Shown here in pieces: positions 9,980 to 19,481 of a DNA stretch of 64,000 nt (within the stretch, counting starts at the first letter, position 1; each line of letters opens with the position of its first letter). The DNA lies in the NCBI GenBank assembly GCA_013140985.1, contig JABFRU010000021.1, positions 1 to 64,000 of the forward strand. Direction: 5' to 3'. The notes beneath the pieces are model-generated. The model had not been told where the DNA came from, searched no databases, and saw nothing but the letters and a program-made list of their open reading frames with translations. This DNA is from Chitinophagaceae bacterium. GTDB taxonomy: Bacteria > Bacteroidota > Bacteroidia > Chitinophagales > Chitinophagaceae. A program made the position numbers and the translations under genes.

Positions 9980-11122
9980 TTGCATATTCAATCCAAACTT
10001 CCCAATGTCGGCACCACCATCTTTACTGTCATGAGTGGGCTGGCGACAGAATACAATGCTGTCAATCTTGGCCAGGGCTTTCCTGATTTCCCGATGAGTG
10101 ATGAGCTGACCTCGCTGGTGAATAAAGCGATGAAAGATAATTTCAACCAGTATTCGCCCATGCCCGGCTGGCGGCCGTTAATGGAATCTATTTCGGAGAA
10201 AGTAGAATTGCTTTATCAAACAAAGGTCAATCCGGCAACGGAGATCGCCATCACGCCTGGCGGTACGTATGCCATCTATTCTGCGTTCACCACTATTCTT
10301 CAACCCGGCGATGAGGTAATTGTATTTGAACCAGCATACGATAGTTATATTCCGAATATTGAGATAAACGGGGCGAAAGCAATAACGATCAATTTAGTTT
10401 ATCCCGATTATCATATTGACTGGGTTGCTGTAAAGAATGCGGTTACTCCCAAAACAAAAGCGATCATCATCAATTCGCCGCATAACCCCACCGGATCGGT
10501 GATCGGTGAAAAAGATATCATTGAATTAAGAAAGATCGTTGAAGGAACAAATATTTTTATCATCAGCGATGAGGTGTATGAGCATTTGATCTTTGACAAT
10601 ATCCCGCATCAATCCATTCTTCGTTATCCCGACCTGTTGCAAAGAAGTTTTGTTTGTTTTTCTTTTGGCAAAGTGTATAACTGCACCGGCTGGAAACTGG
10701 GCTACTGCATTGCGCCCGAACCGTTGATGAAAGAATTCAGAAAAGTTCATCAATACAATTGTTTTAGTTGTCACACTCCTTCGCAGGTAGCATTGGCTGA
10801 ATTTCTGAAAAACAAAGACGCTTATTTATCGCTATCATCTTTGATGCAGGAGAAAAGAGATCATTTCAGAGAATTAATGAAGCAAACAAGATTTACGATG
10901 CATGATTCTTTCGGCAGCTATTTTATTTGTGGTACTTATGAACGCATCAGCGATGAGGCCGATAAAGATCTTGCTATCCGCTTAACCAAAGAAGCCGGTG
11001 TGGCAACGATACCCGTTTCTGCTTTTTATCAGAATGGGAAAGATGATAAGGTGCTGCGTTTTTGTTTTTCAAAAAAGAAAGAAACGCTGGAAGCTGCTGT
11101 TGAAAAACTGTCCCGTTTTTGA
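9980..11122 (+). CDS. Class I/II PLP aminotransferase (methionine aminotransferase/YbdL-like)
   Basis: NLGQGFPDF, NSPHNPTGSV, SFGKVYNCTGWKLGY (PLP lysine). Confidence 0.92.
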   Translation: MHIQSKLPNVGTTIFTVMSGLATEYNAVNLGQGFPDFPMSDELTSLVNKAMKDNFNQYSPMPGWRPLMESISEKVELLYQTKVNPATEIAITPGGTYAIYSAFTTILQPGDEVIVFEPAYDSYIPNIEINGAKAITINLVYPDYHIDWVAVKNAVTPKTKAIIINSPHNPTGSVIGEKDIIELRKIVEGTNIFIISDEVYEHLIFDNIPHQSILRYPDLLQRSFVCFSFGKVYNCTGWKLGYCIAPEPLMKEFRKVHQYNCFSCHTPSQVALAEFLKNKDAYLSLSSLMQEKRDHFRELMKQTRFTMHDSFGSYFICGTYERISDEADKDLAIRLTKEAGVATIPVSAFYQNGKDDKVLRFCFSKKKETLEAAVEKLSRF

Positions 11123-12024
11123 TGACCGTTGATTCCCGATACAAAGGAATCTTTTTCATGCTGCTGGCAGCATTGGGGTTTTCTGTAATGGGTGGCGCCG
11201 CCAAAGCATTGAAAGAAAGTTTTAATGCCGGTCAATTGGTTTTCTATCGCAATGCGGTCGGGCTAATTTTTTTATTGCCGGGATTATTCATCAAACCTCC
11301 GGTGCAGGAAGGGGGTAAACCCTTTCGTCTTGCTTTTCGTGGATTGATGGGAACCATTGCGCTGTACACATTATTGTATTGTGTGCTGCATATTCCCCTG
11401 GGCACTGCGATGAGTTATAATCTTACTTCGGCCTTGTTCATTGCGATCTTTTCTTATTTCTTGTTCGGGGAATTTCATGGTACCCGGGTGGCTATTGCTG
11501 TTGTGTTGGGTTTTGCAGGAATGCTTTTTATCTATAAACCGGTGATGCACCTGCCCTGGTATTATCATTTGGCGGGATTGATATCGGGCATTACTTCAGC
11601 GATCGCTTACCTCACCGTTCACCGGCTGGCAAAATATTATGATCCGAGAGTGATCGTTCTTTCTTTTTTGTTATGCGGGTTTTTGGTTCCGCTGATCACC
11701 ATGCTCATTCATTATACAACCGGCACTCCCGCCGATGGGTTGTTCATTATTGATTTCAAATGGCCGGATGGGATCGAATGGTGCTGGGTCCTGCTCATGG
11801 GGCTTGCTGCATTATTCGGACAATATTTTGTTACCAAAGCCTATGGCTCGGATAAGGCCGGAATAGTTTCTGTCTTTGGTTATGCCAATATCATCTACTC
11901 TGTATTCATTGGCCTGATGCTGGGCGATGCCTTCCCCGATTGGATGAGCTGGCTGGGTATTACCTGTATCATTGTAAGCGGTATCATCATTTCACTTGTA
12001 AAGCGTAAAACAGCGGCTTCCTGA
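11119..12024 (+). CDS. DMT (EamA) family transporter
   Basis: Ten predicted hydrophobic segments in two EamA-like halves; ATGA overlap with upstream gene. Confidence 0.9.
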   Translation: MMTVDSRYKGIFFMLLAALGFSVMGGAAKALKESFNAGQLVFYRNAVGLIFLLPGLFIKPPVQEGGKPFRLAFRGLMGTIALYTLLYCVLHIPLGTAMSYNLTSALFIAIFSYFLFGEFHGTRVAIAVVLGFAGMLFIYKPVMHLPWYYHLAGLISGITSAIAYLTVHRLAKYYDPRVIVLSFLLCGFLVPLITMLIHYTTGTPADGLFIIDFKWPDGIEWCWVLLMGLAALFGQYFVTKAYGSDKAGIVSVFGYANIIYSVFIGLMLGDAFPDWMSWLGITCIIVSGIIISLVKRKTAAS

Positions 12025-12069
12025 CCTTTTTAAAAAATAGTTGAAAAAATGTTTGGTCATACGAAAAGT

Positions 12070-12093
12070 CTTATCGTATATTTGCGATATAAG
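12070..12093 (+). promoter_or_regulatory. Promoter -7 box embedded in palindromic operator of arsR
   Basis: CTTATCG-TATATTTG-CGATATAAG; TATATTTG matches the Bacteroidota TAnnTTTG element. Confidence 0.65.
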
Positions 12094-12101
12094 ATTTAAA
12101 T

Positions 12102-12437
12102 ATGGCTATTCATAAAAAAGAAGAATTCACACAAAAGGAGCAGGACCTTGCCAATTTTGCTAAAGCAATGGCCCATCCTGCCCGCATCGCTATACTAAAA
12201 GTGCTGGCGCAACGAAATGAATGTATCTGCGGCGAGATCGTTGAATTGCTACCATTAGCACAATCAACCGTATCACAACATTTAAAAGAATTAAAGAATG
12301 CCGGGCTGATCGAAGGAACTATTGACGGGCCCCGCAGTTGTTATTGTATCAACTGGAAGGCCTTTGAAAAATTCAACAGTGAATTCACTTCCTTGTTCAA
12401 TAATTTAAAAATAAAGAATGAAAAAGCCTGTTGCTGA
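12102..12437 (+). CDS. arsR: ArsR/SmtB family transcriptional regulator
   Basis: HPARIAILKVLAQRNECICGEIVELLPLAQSTVSQHLKELKNAGLI winged HTH. Confidence 0.93.
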   Translation: MAIHKKEEFTQKEQDLANFAKAMAHPARIAILKVLAQRNECICGEIVELLPLAQSTVSQHLKELKNAGLIEGTIDGPRSCYCINWKAFEKFNSEFTSLFNNLKIKNEKACC

Positions 12438-12439
12438 CC

Positions 12440-12784
12440 ATGAACGTTTCTAAAACATACTATCCCTTTGGCCAGCACAAGATCCTTGCTGACAAAGAAA
12501 CGGGTTCGGCATATTGGTCCATTACCGGAAAGGATCTGCAATTCACCTGGTTTGAAGTTGCGCCTGAAACAAATTTTGCTGAACATAAACACAATAGCGA
12601 ACAAATAACTTTTGTGCTGGAGGGTGAGCTGTTTTTTAAAATAGAGAATGAGGTCTATAAACTGTCCGCGGGAGATTCTATAATGATCCCATCCAATAAA
12701 GAACATTCTGTGTGGACCGGTTCTGTTCCGGCCAAAGCCGTTGACGCCTGGTCGCCCATCAATCAAAAATATTTATCCATTTAA
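12440..12784 (+). CDS. Cupin domain protein
   Basis: HKHNSEQITFVLEGELFF cupin motif; ATG at 12440 preferred over TTG at 12431. Confidence 0.85.
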   Translation: MNVSKTYYPFGQHKILADKETGSAYWSITGKDLQFTWFEVAPETNFAEHKHNSEQITFVLEGELFFKIENEVYKLSAGDSIMIPSNKEHSVWTGSVPAKAVDAWSPINQKYLSI

Positions 12785-12795
12785 AAAGTATAACC

Positions 12796-13653
12796 ATGAA
12801 CACAAATGCAGAACTCAAAAAAACGGTCCGTGATAAGTATGCGGAAATTGCCAATCAGTCCAAAGAGCAAAACCTTTCTTCTTGTTGCGGAGCAACCTCT
12901 TCCTGCTGTGGCGATGATGTATATAATATCATGGCCGATGATTATTCTAAACTGGAAGGATATAACCCGGAAGCCGATCTTGGTTTGGGTTGTGGTTTGC
13001 CTACCGAATTTGCTAAGATCAAAGAAGGCGATACGGTAATTGATCTTGGCAGCGGAGCTGGCAATGATGCATTTATTGCCCGGAGACTTACAGGCGAAAA
13101 TGGAAAAGTGATCGGTATAGATTTCACAGAGCCAATGATCGCCAGGGCCAGAGAAAATGCAGAAAAGCTTGGATTAAATAATGTGGAGTTCCGCCAGGGA
13201 GATATAGAAGATATGCCCGTTACTTCCAACAAAGCGGATGTTATTGTAAGCAACTGTGTGTTGAACCTTGTACCCAACAAGCATAAAGTGTTCAGCGAAA
13301 TTTACCGTGTATTAAAACCGGGCGGACATTTTTCCATCTCAGATATTGTATTGGAAGGCCCTATCCCTGATAAATGGAAAGAGGTTGCTGAACTCTATGC
13401 CGGTTGTGTGTCCGGCGCCATTCAGAAAAAAGAATACCTCGGTATCATTGAAGAATCGGGTTTTAAAAATATCACATTACAAAAAGATAAAACAATCACT
13501 ATTCCCGATGATATCCTGGCCAACTATTTATCTGCGGAAGAAATTACAGAATTCAAAAGTGGAACAACCAGAATTACCAGCATAACAGTATATGCAGACA
13601 AGCCGGCCAAGGATGATCGTAATTGCTGTGAGCCGGGAAGTGGTTGTTGCTAA
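12796..13653 (+). CDS. arsM: Arsenite methyltransferase
   Basis: SAM motif VIDLGSGAGNDAFIARR; YAGCVSGAIQKKEYL; Cys-rich termini SSCCGATSSCCGDD and NCCEPGSGCC. Confidence 0.93.
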   Translation: MNTNAELKKTVRDKYAEIANQSKEQNLSSCCGATSSCCGDDVYNIMADDYSKLEGYNPEADLGLGCGLPTEFAKIKEGDTVIDLGSGAGNDAFIARRLTGENGKVIGIDFTEPMIARARENAEKLGLNNVEFRQGDIEDMPVTSNKADVIVSNCVLNLVPNKHKVFSEIYRVLKPGGHFSISDIVLEGPIPDKWKEVAELYAGCVSGAIQKKEYLGIIEESGFKNITLQKDKTITIPDDILANYLSAEEITEFKSGTTRITSITVYADKPAKDDRNCCEPGSGCC

Positions 13654-13683
13654 TAAAGACTGTTTCTATTTTAAAACATCCTT

Positions 13684-13706
13684 AGCCCCTTTATGGGGTT
13701 GGGGGC
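13684..13706. repeat. Copy of agccccttta(g/t)gggg-ttgggg repeat
   Basis: agcccctttatggggttggggg; related copies at 52509 and, reverse complement, 57401. Confidence 0.6.
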
Positions 13707-13718
13707 AAAAGTAAAGCC

Positions 13719-13805
13719 ATGAACACAAACATTCAAAAAGACCCGGGTTGTTGTGAAGCGGGCAGCATTTGCTGCGGAAACGACGGCGGTATCGGGTGTT
13801 GTTAA
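13719..13805 (+). CDS. 28-aa cysteine-pair mini-protein
   Basis: Translates to MNTNIQKDPGCCEAGSICCGNDGGIGCC; leader and N-terminus resemble arsM. Confidence 0.6.
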   Translation: MNTNIQKDPGCCEAGSICCGNDGGIGCC

Positions 13806-13812
13806 AAAACAC

Positions 13813-13835
13813 GGGTCTCGTCAATGGCGAGACCC
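13813..13835 (+). terminator. Hairpin between mini-ORF and arsC
   Basis: gggtctcg-tcaatgg-cgagaccc, perfect 8-bp stem, weak T tract. Confidence 0.5.
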
Positions 13836-13849
13836 TTACCTTTACCACT

Positions 13850-14242
13850 ATGGTCAAGAAGATTCTCTTTGTTTGCGTTGAGAATAGCAATCGTTCCCAG
13901 ATGAGCCAGGCTTTTGCCAAAATGATCGGTGGCGCTTCAGTAAAAGCTTACAGCGCAGGCTCAAAACCCTCAGGAAGAATAAATCAAAAAGCGATCGTCG
14001 CCATGAAAGAGCTGGGCTATGATCTGAAATCACATCGCTCCAAATCATTGGATCAAATAGAAGAGTATGCTCCTTTTGATGCTGTTGTTACGATGGGATG
14101 CGGTGATGCCTGTCCCTGGATGCCGGCCAAACAATTCATTGAATGGGATATTCCCGATCCAAGGGAAATGAATGAAGAAGACTTCAACAAAGTAAGAGAT
14201 CTTATAAAAGAAAAAGTTACTGATCTATTGAAGTCGCTTTAG
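13850..14242 (+). CDS. arsC: Arsenate reductase, low-MW PTPase/ArsC (thioredoxin-type) family
   Basis: FVCVENSNRSQMSQAFA P-loop-type motif; VVTMGCGDACP; ATG at 13850 within ORF 13769..14242. Confidence 0.9.
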   Translation: MVKKILFVCVENSNRSQMSQAFAKMIGGASVKAYSAGSKPSGRINQKAIVAMKELGYDLKSHRSKSLDQIEEYAPFDAVVTMGCGDACPWMPAKQFIEWDIPDPREMNEEDFNKVRDLIKEKVTDLLKSL

Positions 14243-14774
14243 GTTTCTTATCGATATATTTTTCGGGAATAGGATTCTCTTTGCTTTCACTCTCCCATAA
14301 AATACTCAGCACCCACCAGCGTTGGCCATCGTTCCATAATTGAAAACTATTGATGCCGCGGATAAATGGTTTTTCGTCCGCTTTTGTCTTCCGGCTTTCA
14401 TAGCTGCTGAATGCATGAAGGATATTGCCGTATTGTTCTGTTTTCCTTCCTATCTCTGTTTCAAAAAAACCATTGGCCTCAAGAATGGGCCCAAGACCGT
14501 TGATATAATCTTCCACACTATATGTCCTGATCGCACCTTCGCCGGTTTGGGTTTTGCCGGTCGGCATCATGCGGGCATTGGGCATGAACAAGGTTCTCAT
14601 CCTGTCCCAATTCCTTTTTTCCCCGGCCGGACCGGAGATCACATCATAAACAGCTTTGATAATGGCATCCGACGTTGAAACATCAGCAGGGTTGGCCGGA
14701 ATACTGTCTGTTCTTTCTGCAAAAGACTCTGTGCTGATCACCAGGATCAGTATGGATAAAAATATCTTTTTCAT
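14217..14774 (-). CDS. NTF2-like/SnoaL-like secreted protein
   Basis: MKKIFLSILILVISTESFA signal peptide; NTF2-like sequence; start trimmed from ORF 14217..14792. Confidence 0.75.
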   Translation of the reverse strand: MKKIFLSILILVISTESFAERTDSIPANPADVSTSDAIIKAVYDVISGPAGEKRNWDRMRTLFMPNARMMPTGKTQTGEGAIRTYSVEDYINGLGPILEANGFFETEIGRKTEQYGNILHAFSSYESRKTKADEKPFIRGINSFQLWNDGQRWWVLSILWESESKENPIPEKYIDKKPKATSIDQ

Positions 14775-14841
14775 GTGTTGATTTGATTTCAAGATAGTAA
14801 CATTTATTTTTACTCAATCTCCGTTCATAATAAGTTGCCGC

Positions 14842-14923
14842 AATAGAACACAGATGACGCAGATTTGACGGATTTAAACGGATCTGTGCAAACCGGTTTG
14901 ATCCGTGTCATCCGTGTTCTATT
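14842..14923. repeat. Solo foldback repeat (GxxExxY-element-like ends, no ORF)
   Basis: aatagaacacagatgacgcagat ... atccgtgtcatccgtgttctatt, 20/23 inverted match. Confidence 0.75.
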
Positions 14924-14930
14924 ACTTATT

Positions 14931-16592
14931 TTGCATAAAATCTCCTTTTTGAAACCATTCATTCCCGGCAGCGTTTATAAATTCCTTTTTGCATTATTGG
15001 GATTGGTGTATCTGACCGGTTTGACCGTGCCGCTGATGGATAACGATTCGGCGCATCATGCCAATATTGCTTTGCATATGCACCTGACCGGCGATTATGC
15101 TTCATTAATCGATCATAACGGTGATTATTTAGATAAACCGCATTTGTTATTCTGGCTTTCTGCTTTTTGTTACAAAATATTTGGCGTAACGGGTTTCGCT
15201 TATAAGTTTCCTTCTTTCCTGTTTACGATCCTTGGTGTTTATTCCACTTACCGGCTTGGAAAATCTTTATACAATAAGGAGGTCGGTAAACTTGCCGCAC
15301 TGATCCTTGCTTCTTCATTTGCATTCATATTGGCCAACAATGATGTGCGGATGGATGCGATGCTGACCGCCTGCATCGCATTGGCAACATGGCAGCTCGC
15401 AGAATTCATTCAACATAAAAAACTATTGAATGTGGCCGGCGCTACGTTGGGATTAGCTCTTGGATTTTCAACCAAAGGAATGATAGCCGTATTTGTTCCG
15501 GCCATCGGCGCAGTCTTTTATATTTTATACAGAAAGGACTGGAAGATCTTCTTCAACTGGAAATGGCTGCCAATGCTGTTATTGTTTGCTGTTTTTATTT
15601 CGCCGGTTTTGTATTGCTATTACCTGCAGTATGATCTTCATCCCGAAAAAGTAGTGAGAGGAAAAGATCATATCAGTGGCATTAAATTTATTTTGCTGAA
15701 TCAAAGTGTTGAGCGTTTTGGCGGAGAAACGGGTGATATATCAAAACAGGACTATTTCTTTTTCCTTCATTCTTTTCTCTGGGCTTTTGCGCCATGGAGT
15801 ATTCTTGCTTATATCGCTATTGCAGGAAGGATAAAGAATTTCCTGAAACGAAAAGAAGAATGGTTAACGGCCGGAACTTTTCTAGTGATGCTTATTCTTG
15901 TTTCTCTTTCCGGTTTCAAGTTGCCGCACTATTTGAATATTATTTTTCCTGCTGCTTCGGTGATGACAGCGGTATTCATTATTAATTCCCAATCCAGGGG
16001 GAAGTTCACAAGATCAATTTTTTCTATTCAGCTGGTTGTTTCAGTTTTACTCCTCGTTGCTGTTGCGGTTATTAATGCCTTGGCTTTCCCGGTTAAAAAC
16101 ATCTGGATCATTATAATGCTGGTATTATTACTGGCCCATGTTTTTTATTTTATCAAAAGCAAAATGATACCGCCCTTACAAAAAGCTGTGTTGATCCCTG
16201 TGGCTACAATGATCCTTTGTTTCTTTTTATTGAATACTAATTTCTACCAGCAGCTATTAAAATACCAGGGCGGCAATCAGCTGGCTTCTAAAACAGGGGG
16301 CAAGGTTGATCTTAATAATGTTTATTTCTGGAAGGAGACACAAAGCTCTTCTTTTGTTTTTTATACAAAGACATTGCGCAAACAGTTTGATGATTCGGTT
16401 TTGATTGATGGAAAAAAGATATGGTTGTTATATGATATAAAGGATGAGACTGAGATCAAGGTTAAGTATAAGATCGGTGAACGATTTGAAACATTGGACT
16501 ATGAGATAACCAAGATTGATATAAAGTTTGTGAACCCGGAGAAGAGAGAGAAACAGTGCAGCAAGATGGTGTTAGGGGAAATTTTCAGATAA
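14931..16592 (+). CDS. GT39/ArnT-like glycosyltransferase, multi-TM
   Basis: LTVPLMDNDSAHHANIALHM and DKPHLLFWLSA ArnT/PMT-like; ORF track start 14865 lies inside the repeat, in-frame TTG at 14931 is an alternative. Confidence 0.8.
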   Translation: MHKISFLKPFIPGSVYKFLFALLGLVYLTGLTVPLMDNDSAHHANIALHMHLTGDYASLIDHNGDYLDKPHLLFWLSAFCYKIFGVTGFAYKFPSFLFTILGVYSTYRLGKSLYNKEVGKLAALILASSFAFILANNDVRMDAMLTACIALATWQLAEFIQHKKLLNVAGATLGLALGFSTKGMIAVFVPAIGAVFYILYRKDWKIFFNWKWLPMLLLFAVFISPVLYCYYLQYDLHPEKVVRGKDHISGIKFILLNQSVERFGGETGDISKQDYFFFLHSFLWAFAPWSILAYIAIAGRIKNFLKRKEEWLTAGTFLVMLILVSLSGFKLPHYLNIIFPAASVMTAVFIINSQSRGKFTRSIFSIQLVVSVLLLVAVAVINALAFPVKNIWIIIMLVLLLAHVFYFIKSKMIPPLQKAVLIPVATMILCFFLLNTNFYQQLLKYQGGNQLASKTGGKVDLNNVYFWKETQSSSFVFYTKTLRKQFDDSVLIDGKKIWLLYDIKDETEIKVKYKIGERFETLDYEITKIDIKFVNPEKREKQCSKMVLGEIFR

Positions 16593-16645
16593 TGGTGGTG
16601 TTTTTTGGGAAAACGTATTTCGCCGGCCTGTTATCAAAGACTCAC

Positions 16646-19363
16646 TTAAACCACTCTGTTTTTTACATCTGTTGGCGAATAACCATACCGGTCATTAAAG
16701 CATTTGCTGAAATAGGCCGGGGATGAGAAGCCTGTCATAAAAGCTACTTCAGTTACGTTACCGGCATTTTTTTGTAACAGTTCCAATGCCCTTTCCAGGC
16801 GGAAATTCCGTATCAGTTCATTTGGCGCTTCGCCGGTAAGTGCTTTCAGTTTTCGGTGAAGCTGGCTGCGGCTCATGTTTACCGCATTGGCAAGATCTAC
16901 TACCCCAAACATTTCATTATCCAGGTTTTCATCAATCGCTGCTCTTATCTTTTCAAGAAAAACATTTTCCTGGGATGATACATCCACTTTGTCCGGCGTG
17001 ATGCTGATTATTTTTTTAGAATAGAGTTCTCTTAGTTTTTCTCTTTGATCGATCAGGTTTTGGATGCGGGCAATCAGCTCGTCGCCATCAAATGGTTTAA
17101 CGAGATAATCGTCAGCGCCGGTTTTTAATCCTTCTATTTTACTTTCAGTAGTTGCTTTTGCTGTAAGCATAATGACGGGAACATGGCTTGTCTTTTCATT
17201 TTTCTTCAGTTCATTTGTCATGGCCACGCCGTCCATTACCGGCATCATCACATCTGTGACAATTAAATCGGGTATCAGTAAAAGTGCTTTTTCGATTCCC
17301 TCGCTTCCGTTTCCTGCCAGGGCTACATTAAATTCTTTTTTCAACGTATCGCTGATAAATTGTTGCAGGTCGTTATTGTCTTCTACAATTAACACGGTTG
17401 GAAGTGAAGAGTCCCCGACTGCCTGCTTTGCTTCTTCCTCTGTATATCCTGCAGCTGGAATAACTATTGTTGTCGCTGTTTCTTTTCCCGAAATGTCAAC
17501 ATCTTCATCTGTATAAAATTCTCTTGCCACGGGGATACTGAGCCTGAAGCTGGCTCCGCGGCCCGTATCACTGCTCACACTTATCTGGCCTTTGTGCAAC
17601 TGCACCAGTTCTTTCACCAGTGATAAACCAATGCCCGTTCCGCCTTCTGTTCCTTCCACCTGGTAGAAGCGGTCAAATATTTTATCCAATTGTTCTTTGG
17701 GAATGCCGGGGCCGCTGTCACCGACAGTTATTCGAATTCTTTTATCTCCGTTCTCCACATCCACCGAAACAGAGCCGTTCTCCGGAGTAAATTTGAAGGC
17801 GTTGCTTAACAGGTTGGTAACTATTTTCTGAAACTTATCCTTATCTATCCAGCCAATGATTTCATGTTCGGGAAAATGAGTGTGATAGTTTACCAGCTTT
17901 TGTTCGGCCATACTATTGAATGAATAAACGGTTGCTTTCAGCAATCCGGTAATATCCGTTTTACTCACCCGCAGCCCCAACTTGCCGCTTTCCAGTTTTG
18001 ACAGATCAAGCATCTGGTTGATAAGGTGCAGCAGTCGTTCTCCATTATGCCGCATCATTTTCATATATTTTTTGCTGCTGTCTTCGTCCAGCTTTCCCTG
18101 CTCCATTTGTTTCAGCGGGCCAATCATCAGCGTTAAGGGGGTGCGGAATTCATGAGAAATGTTTGCGAAGAAAGAGTTTTTGACTTTATCAAGATGCCGG
18201 AGCTTTTCTGCTTCTGCATGCTCCATCTCCGCCAGCAGTTTTGCCCGTTTTTGTTTCAACAACTGCTTGTTCCGGAAAATATAAAAAGCTGTTGCTGCCA
18301 GCAAAAGAAGGCCGCCGGAAAGAAATAAAAGCCGGTTTCTTTTTTCTTTTTCCCGGCTTATTTCTTTTTCTTTTTGTGCAGTTTTGTAAATGGTTTCCAG
18401 TTCAAGATTAGCCTTGCTGTATTGCTGACTTAAATGAAGAGAATCTGTTTTGAATTGCAATTGCTGGTAATGCATGGCTTGTTTGTAATCCTGCCGGGCC
18501 ATATACATTTCCTTCAGGCCGATATAAATGCTGGCCTCGCCTTCGGTGTTACCGCATGACTGGCAGACCGGAAGCGCCTTATTGTACCAGGGTTCTGCTT
18601 CGTTCCACCTGTTTTGTTTGCGGTAAGTGTGGCCGATGTTTAATAATGAAAAACAAAGTGCATATTTTTCATCGGGCTCTGTTTCCATTATTTCTGCCGA
18701 CTTTATGTAATACTCCCTGGCTTTGTCAATATCTCCCCGTAACTGGTAAAGAACGCCGGTATTGTTCATTGCGGTAAATTCAAGGTCCCTGTATTGATAC
18801 TTAAGAGCAAGTTCCAGTGCTTTGTTATAATAGGTTAAGGCTGTATCAGAAGGTTTATACATGGAGCCCATAATCATATAATCATGCCCGAGCTCCCGCC
18901 ATTGTTTCAGTTTTTCATGAATGTCGGCAGCTTCGCCTGCCCTTTTTATTGTCAGTGCTTTGTTTTTTTGCGACCTGTTAAGATTGGCGATGGTTTGAAG
19001 TGCGGCGGCTTTTAATGAATCGTTATTATTTTTTTCCGCTTCTTCAAGTATTGGAAGCAATGTTTGTGAAGCTTTTTCAAGGTTTAATTTTTTTATATAG
19101 GAATGTCCGATTTTTAATTGTGCAAAAGGAATATATTCCTTGTCCTTTTCTTTTGCGTACTTAATAAAGTCTTCGCTGATGAGTATGGCAGTATCAATCT
19201 GGTACCGGGAATAGATCTTTTCAAGTTTTTTATAGGCCTCTCGTTTTTCGGTAACACCGCTTGCGGTATTGTAAGCATCCCAATAGGGCTTTGTAAAACC
19301 GGTTTGAGTAAAAGCCGGTTTTGTTATAAGGAGAGTTGTAATTATAATGAAAACAATCCGCAC
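16646..19363 (-). CDS. TPR-containing hybrid sensor kinase / response regulator / AraC-type HTH
   Basis: Signal peptide, TPRs, TM, HisKA (FFANISHEFRTPLTLMIGP), HATPase, REC (LIVTDVMMPVMDG), C-terminal AraC HTH. Confidence 0.92.
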   Translation of the reverse strand: MRIVFIIITTLLITKPAFTQTGFTKPYWDAYNTASGVTEKREAYKKLEKIYSRYQIDTAILISEDFIKYAKEKDKEYIPFAQLKIGHSYIKKLNLEKASQTLLPILEEAEKNNNDSLKAAALQTIANLNRSQKNKALTIKRAGEAADIHEKLKQWRELGHDYMIMGSMYKPSDTALTYYNKALELALKYQYRDLEFTAMNNTGVLYQLRGDIDKAREYYIKSAEIMETEPDEKYALCFSLLNIGHTYRKQNRWNEAEPWYNKALPVCQSCGNTEGEASIYIGLKEMYMARQDYKQAMHYQQLQFKTDSLHLSQQYSKANLELETIYKTAQKEKEISREKEKRNRLLFLSGGLLLLAATAFYIFRNKQLLKQKRAKLLAEMEHAEAEKLRHLDKVKNSFFANISHEFRTPLTLMIGPLKQMEQGKLDEDSSKKYMKMMRHNGERLLHLINQMLDLSKLESGKLGLRVSKTDITGLLKATVYSFNSMAEQKLVNYHTHFPEHEIIGWIDKDKFQKIVTNLLSNAFKFTPENGSVSVDVENGDKRIRITVGDSGPGIPKEQLDKIFDRFYQVEGTEGGTGIGLSLVKELVQLHKGQISVSSDTGRGASFRLSIPVAREFYTDEDVDISGKETATTIVIPAAGYTEEEAKQAVGDSSLPTVLIVEDNNDLQQFISDTLKKEFNVALAGNGSEGIEKALLLIPDLIVTDVMMPVMDGVAMTNELKKNEKTSHVPVIMLTAKATTESKIEGLKTGADDYLVKPFDGDELIARIQNLIDQREKLRELYSKKIISITPDKVDVSSQENVFLEKIRAAIDENLDNEMFGVVDLANAVNMSRSQLHRKLKALTGEAPNELIRNFRLERALELLQKNAGNVTEVAFMTGFSSPAYFSKCFNDRYGYSPTDVKNRVV

Positions 19364-19481
19364 AGATAAAGATTACGCCTGACAAGATAAAAAACCCCGG
19401 GATAAAATTCCATGACAAACAATTTTATTCTTCGGTGATTGCATTTTAGTGCATGAGATCAAATACACTTAATTAGGGTAT

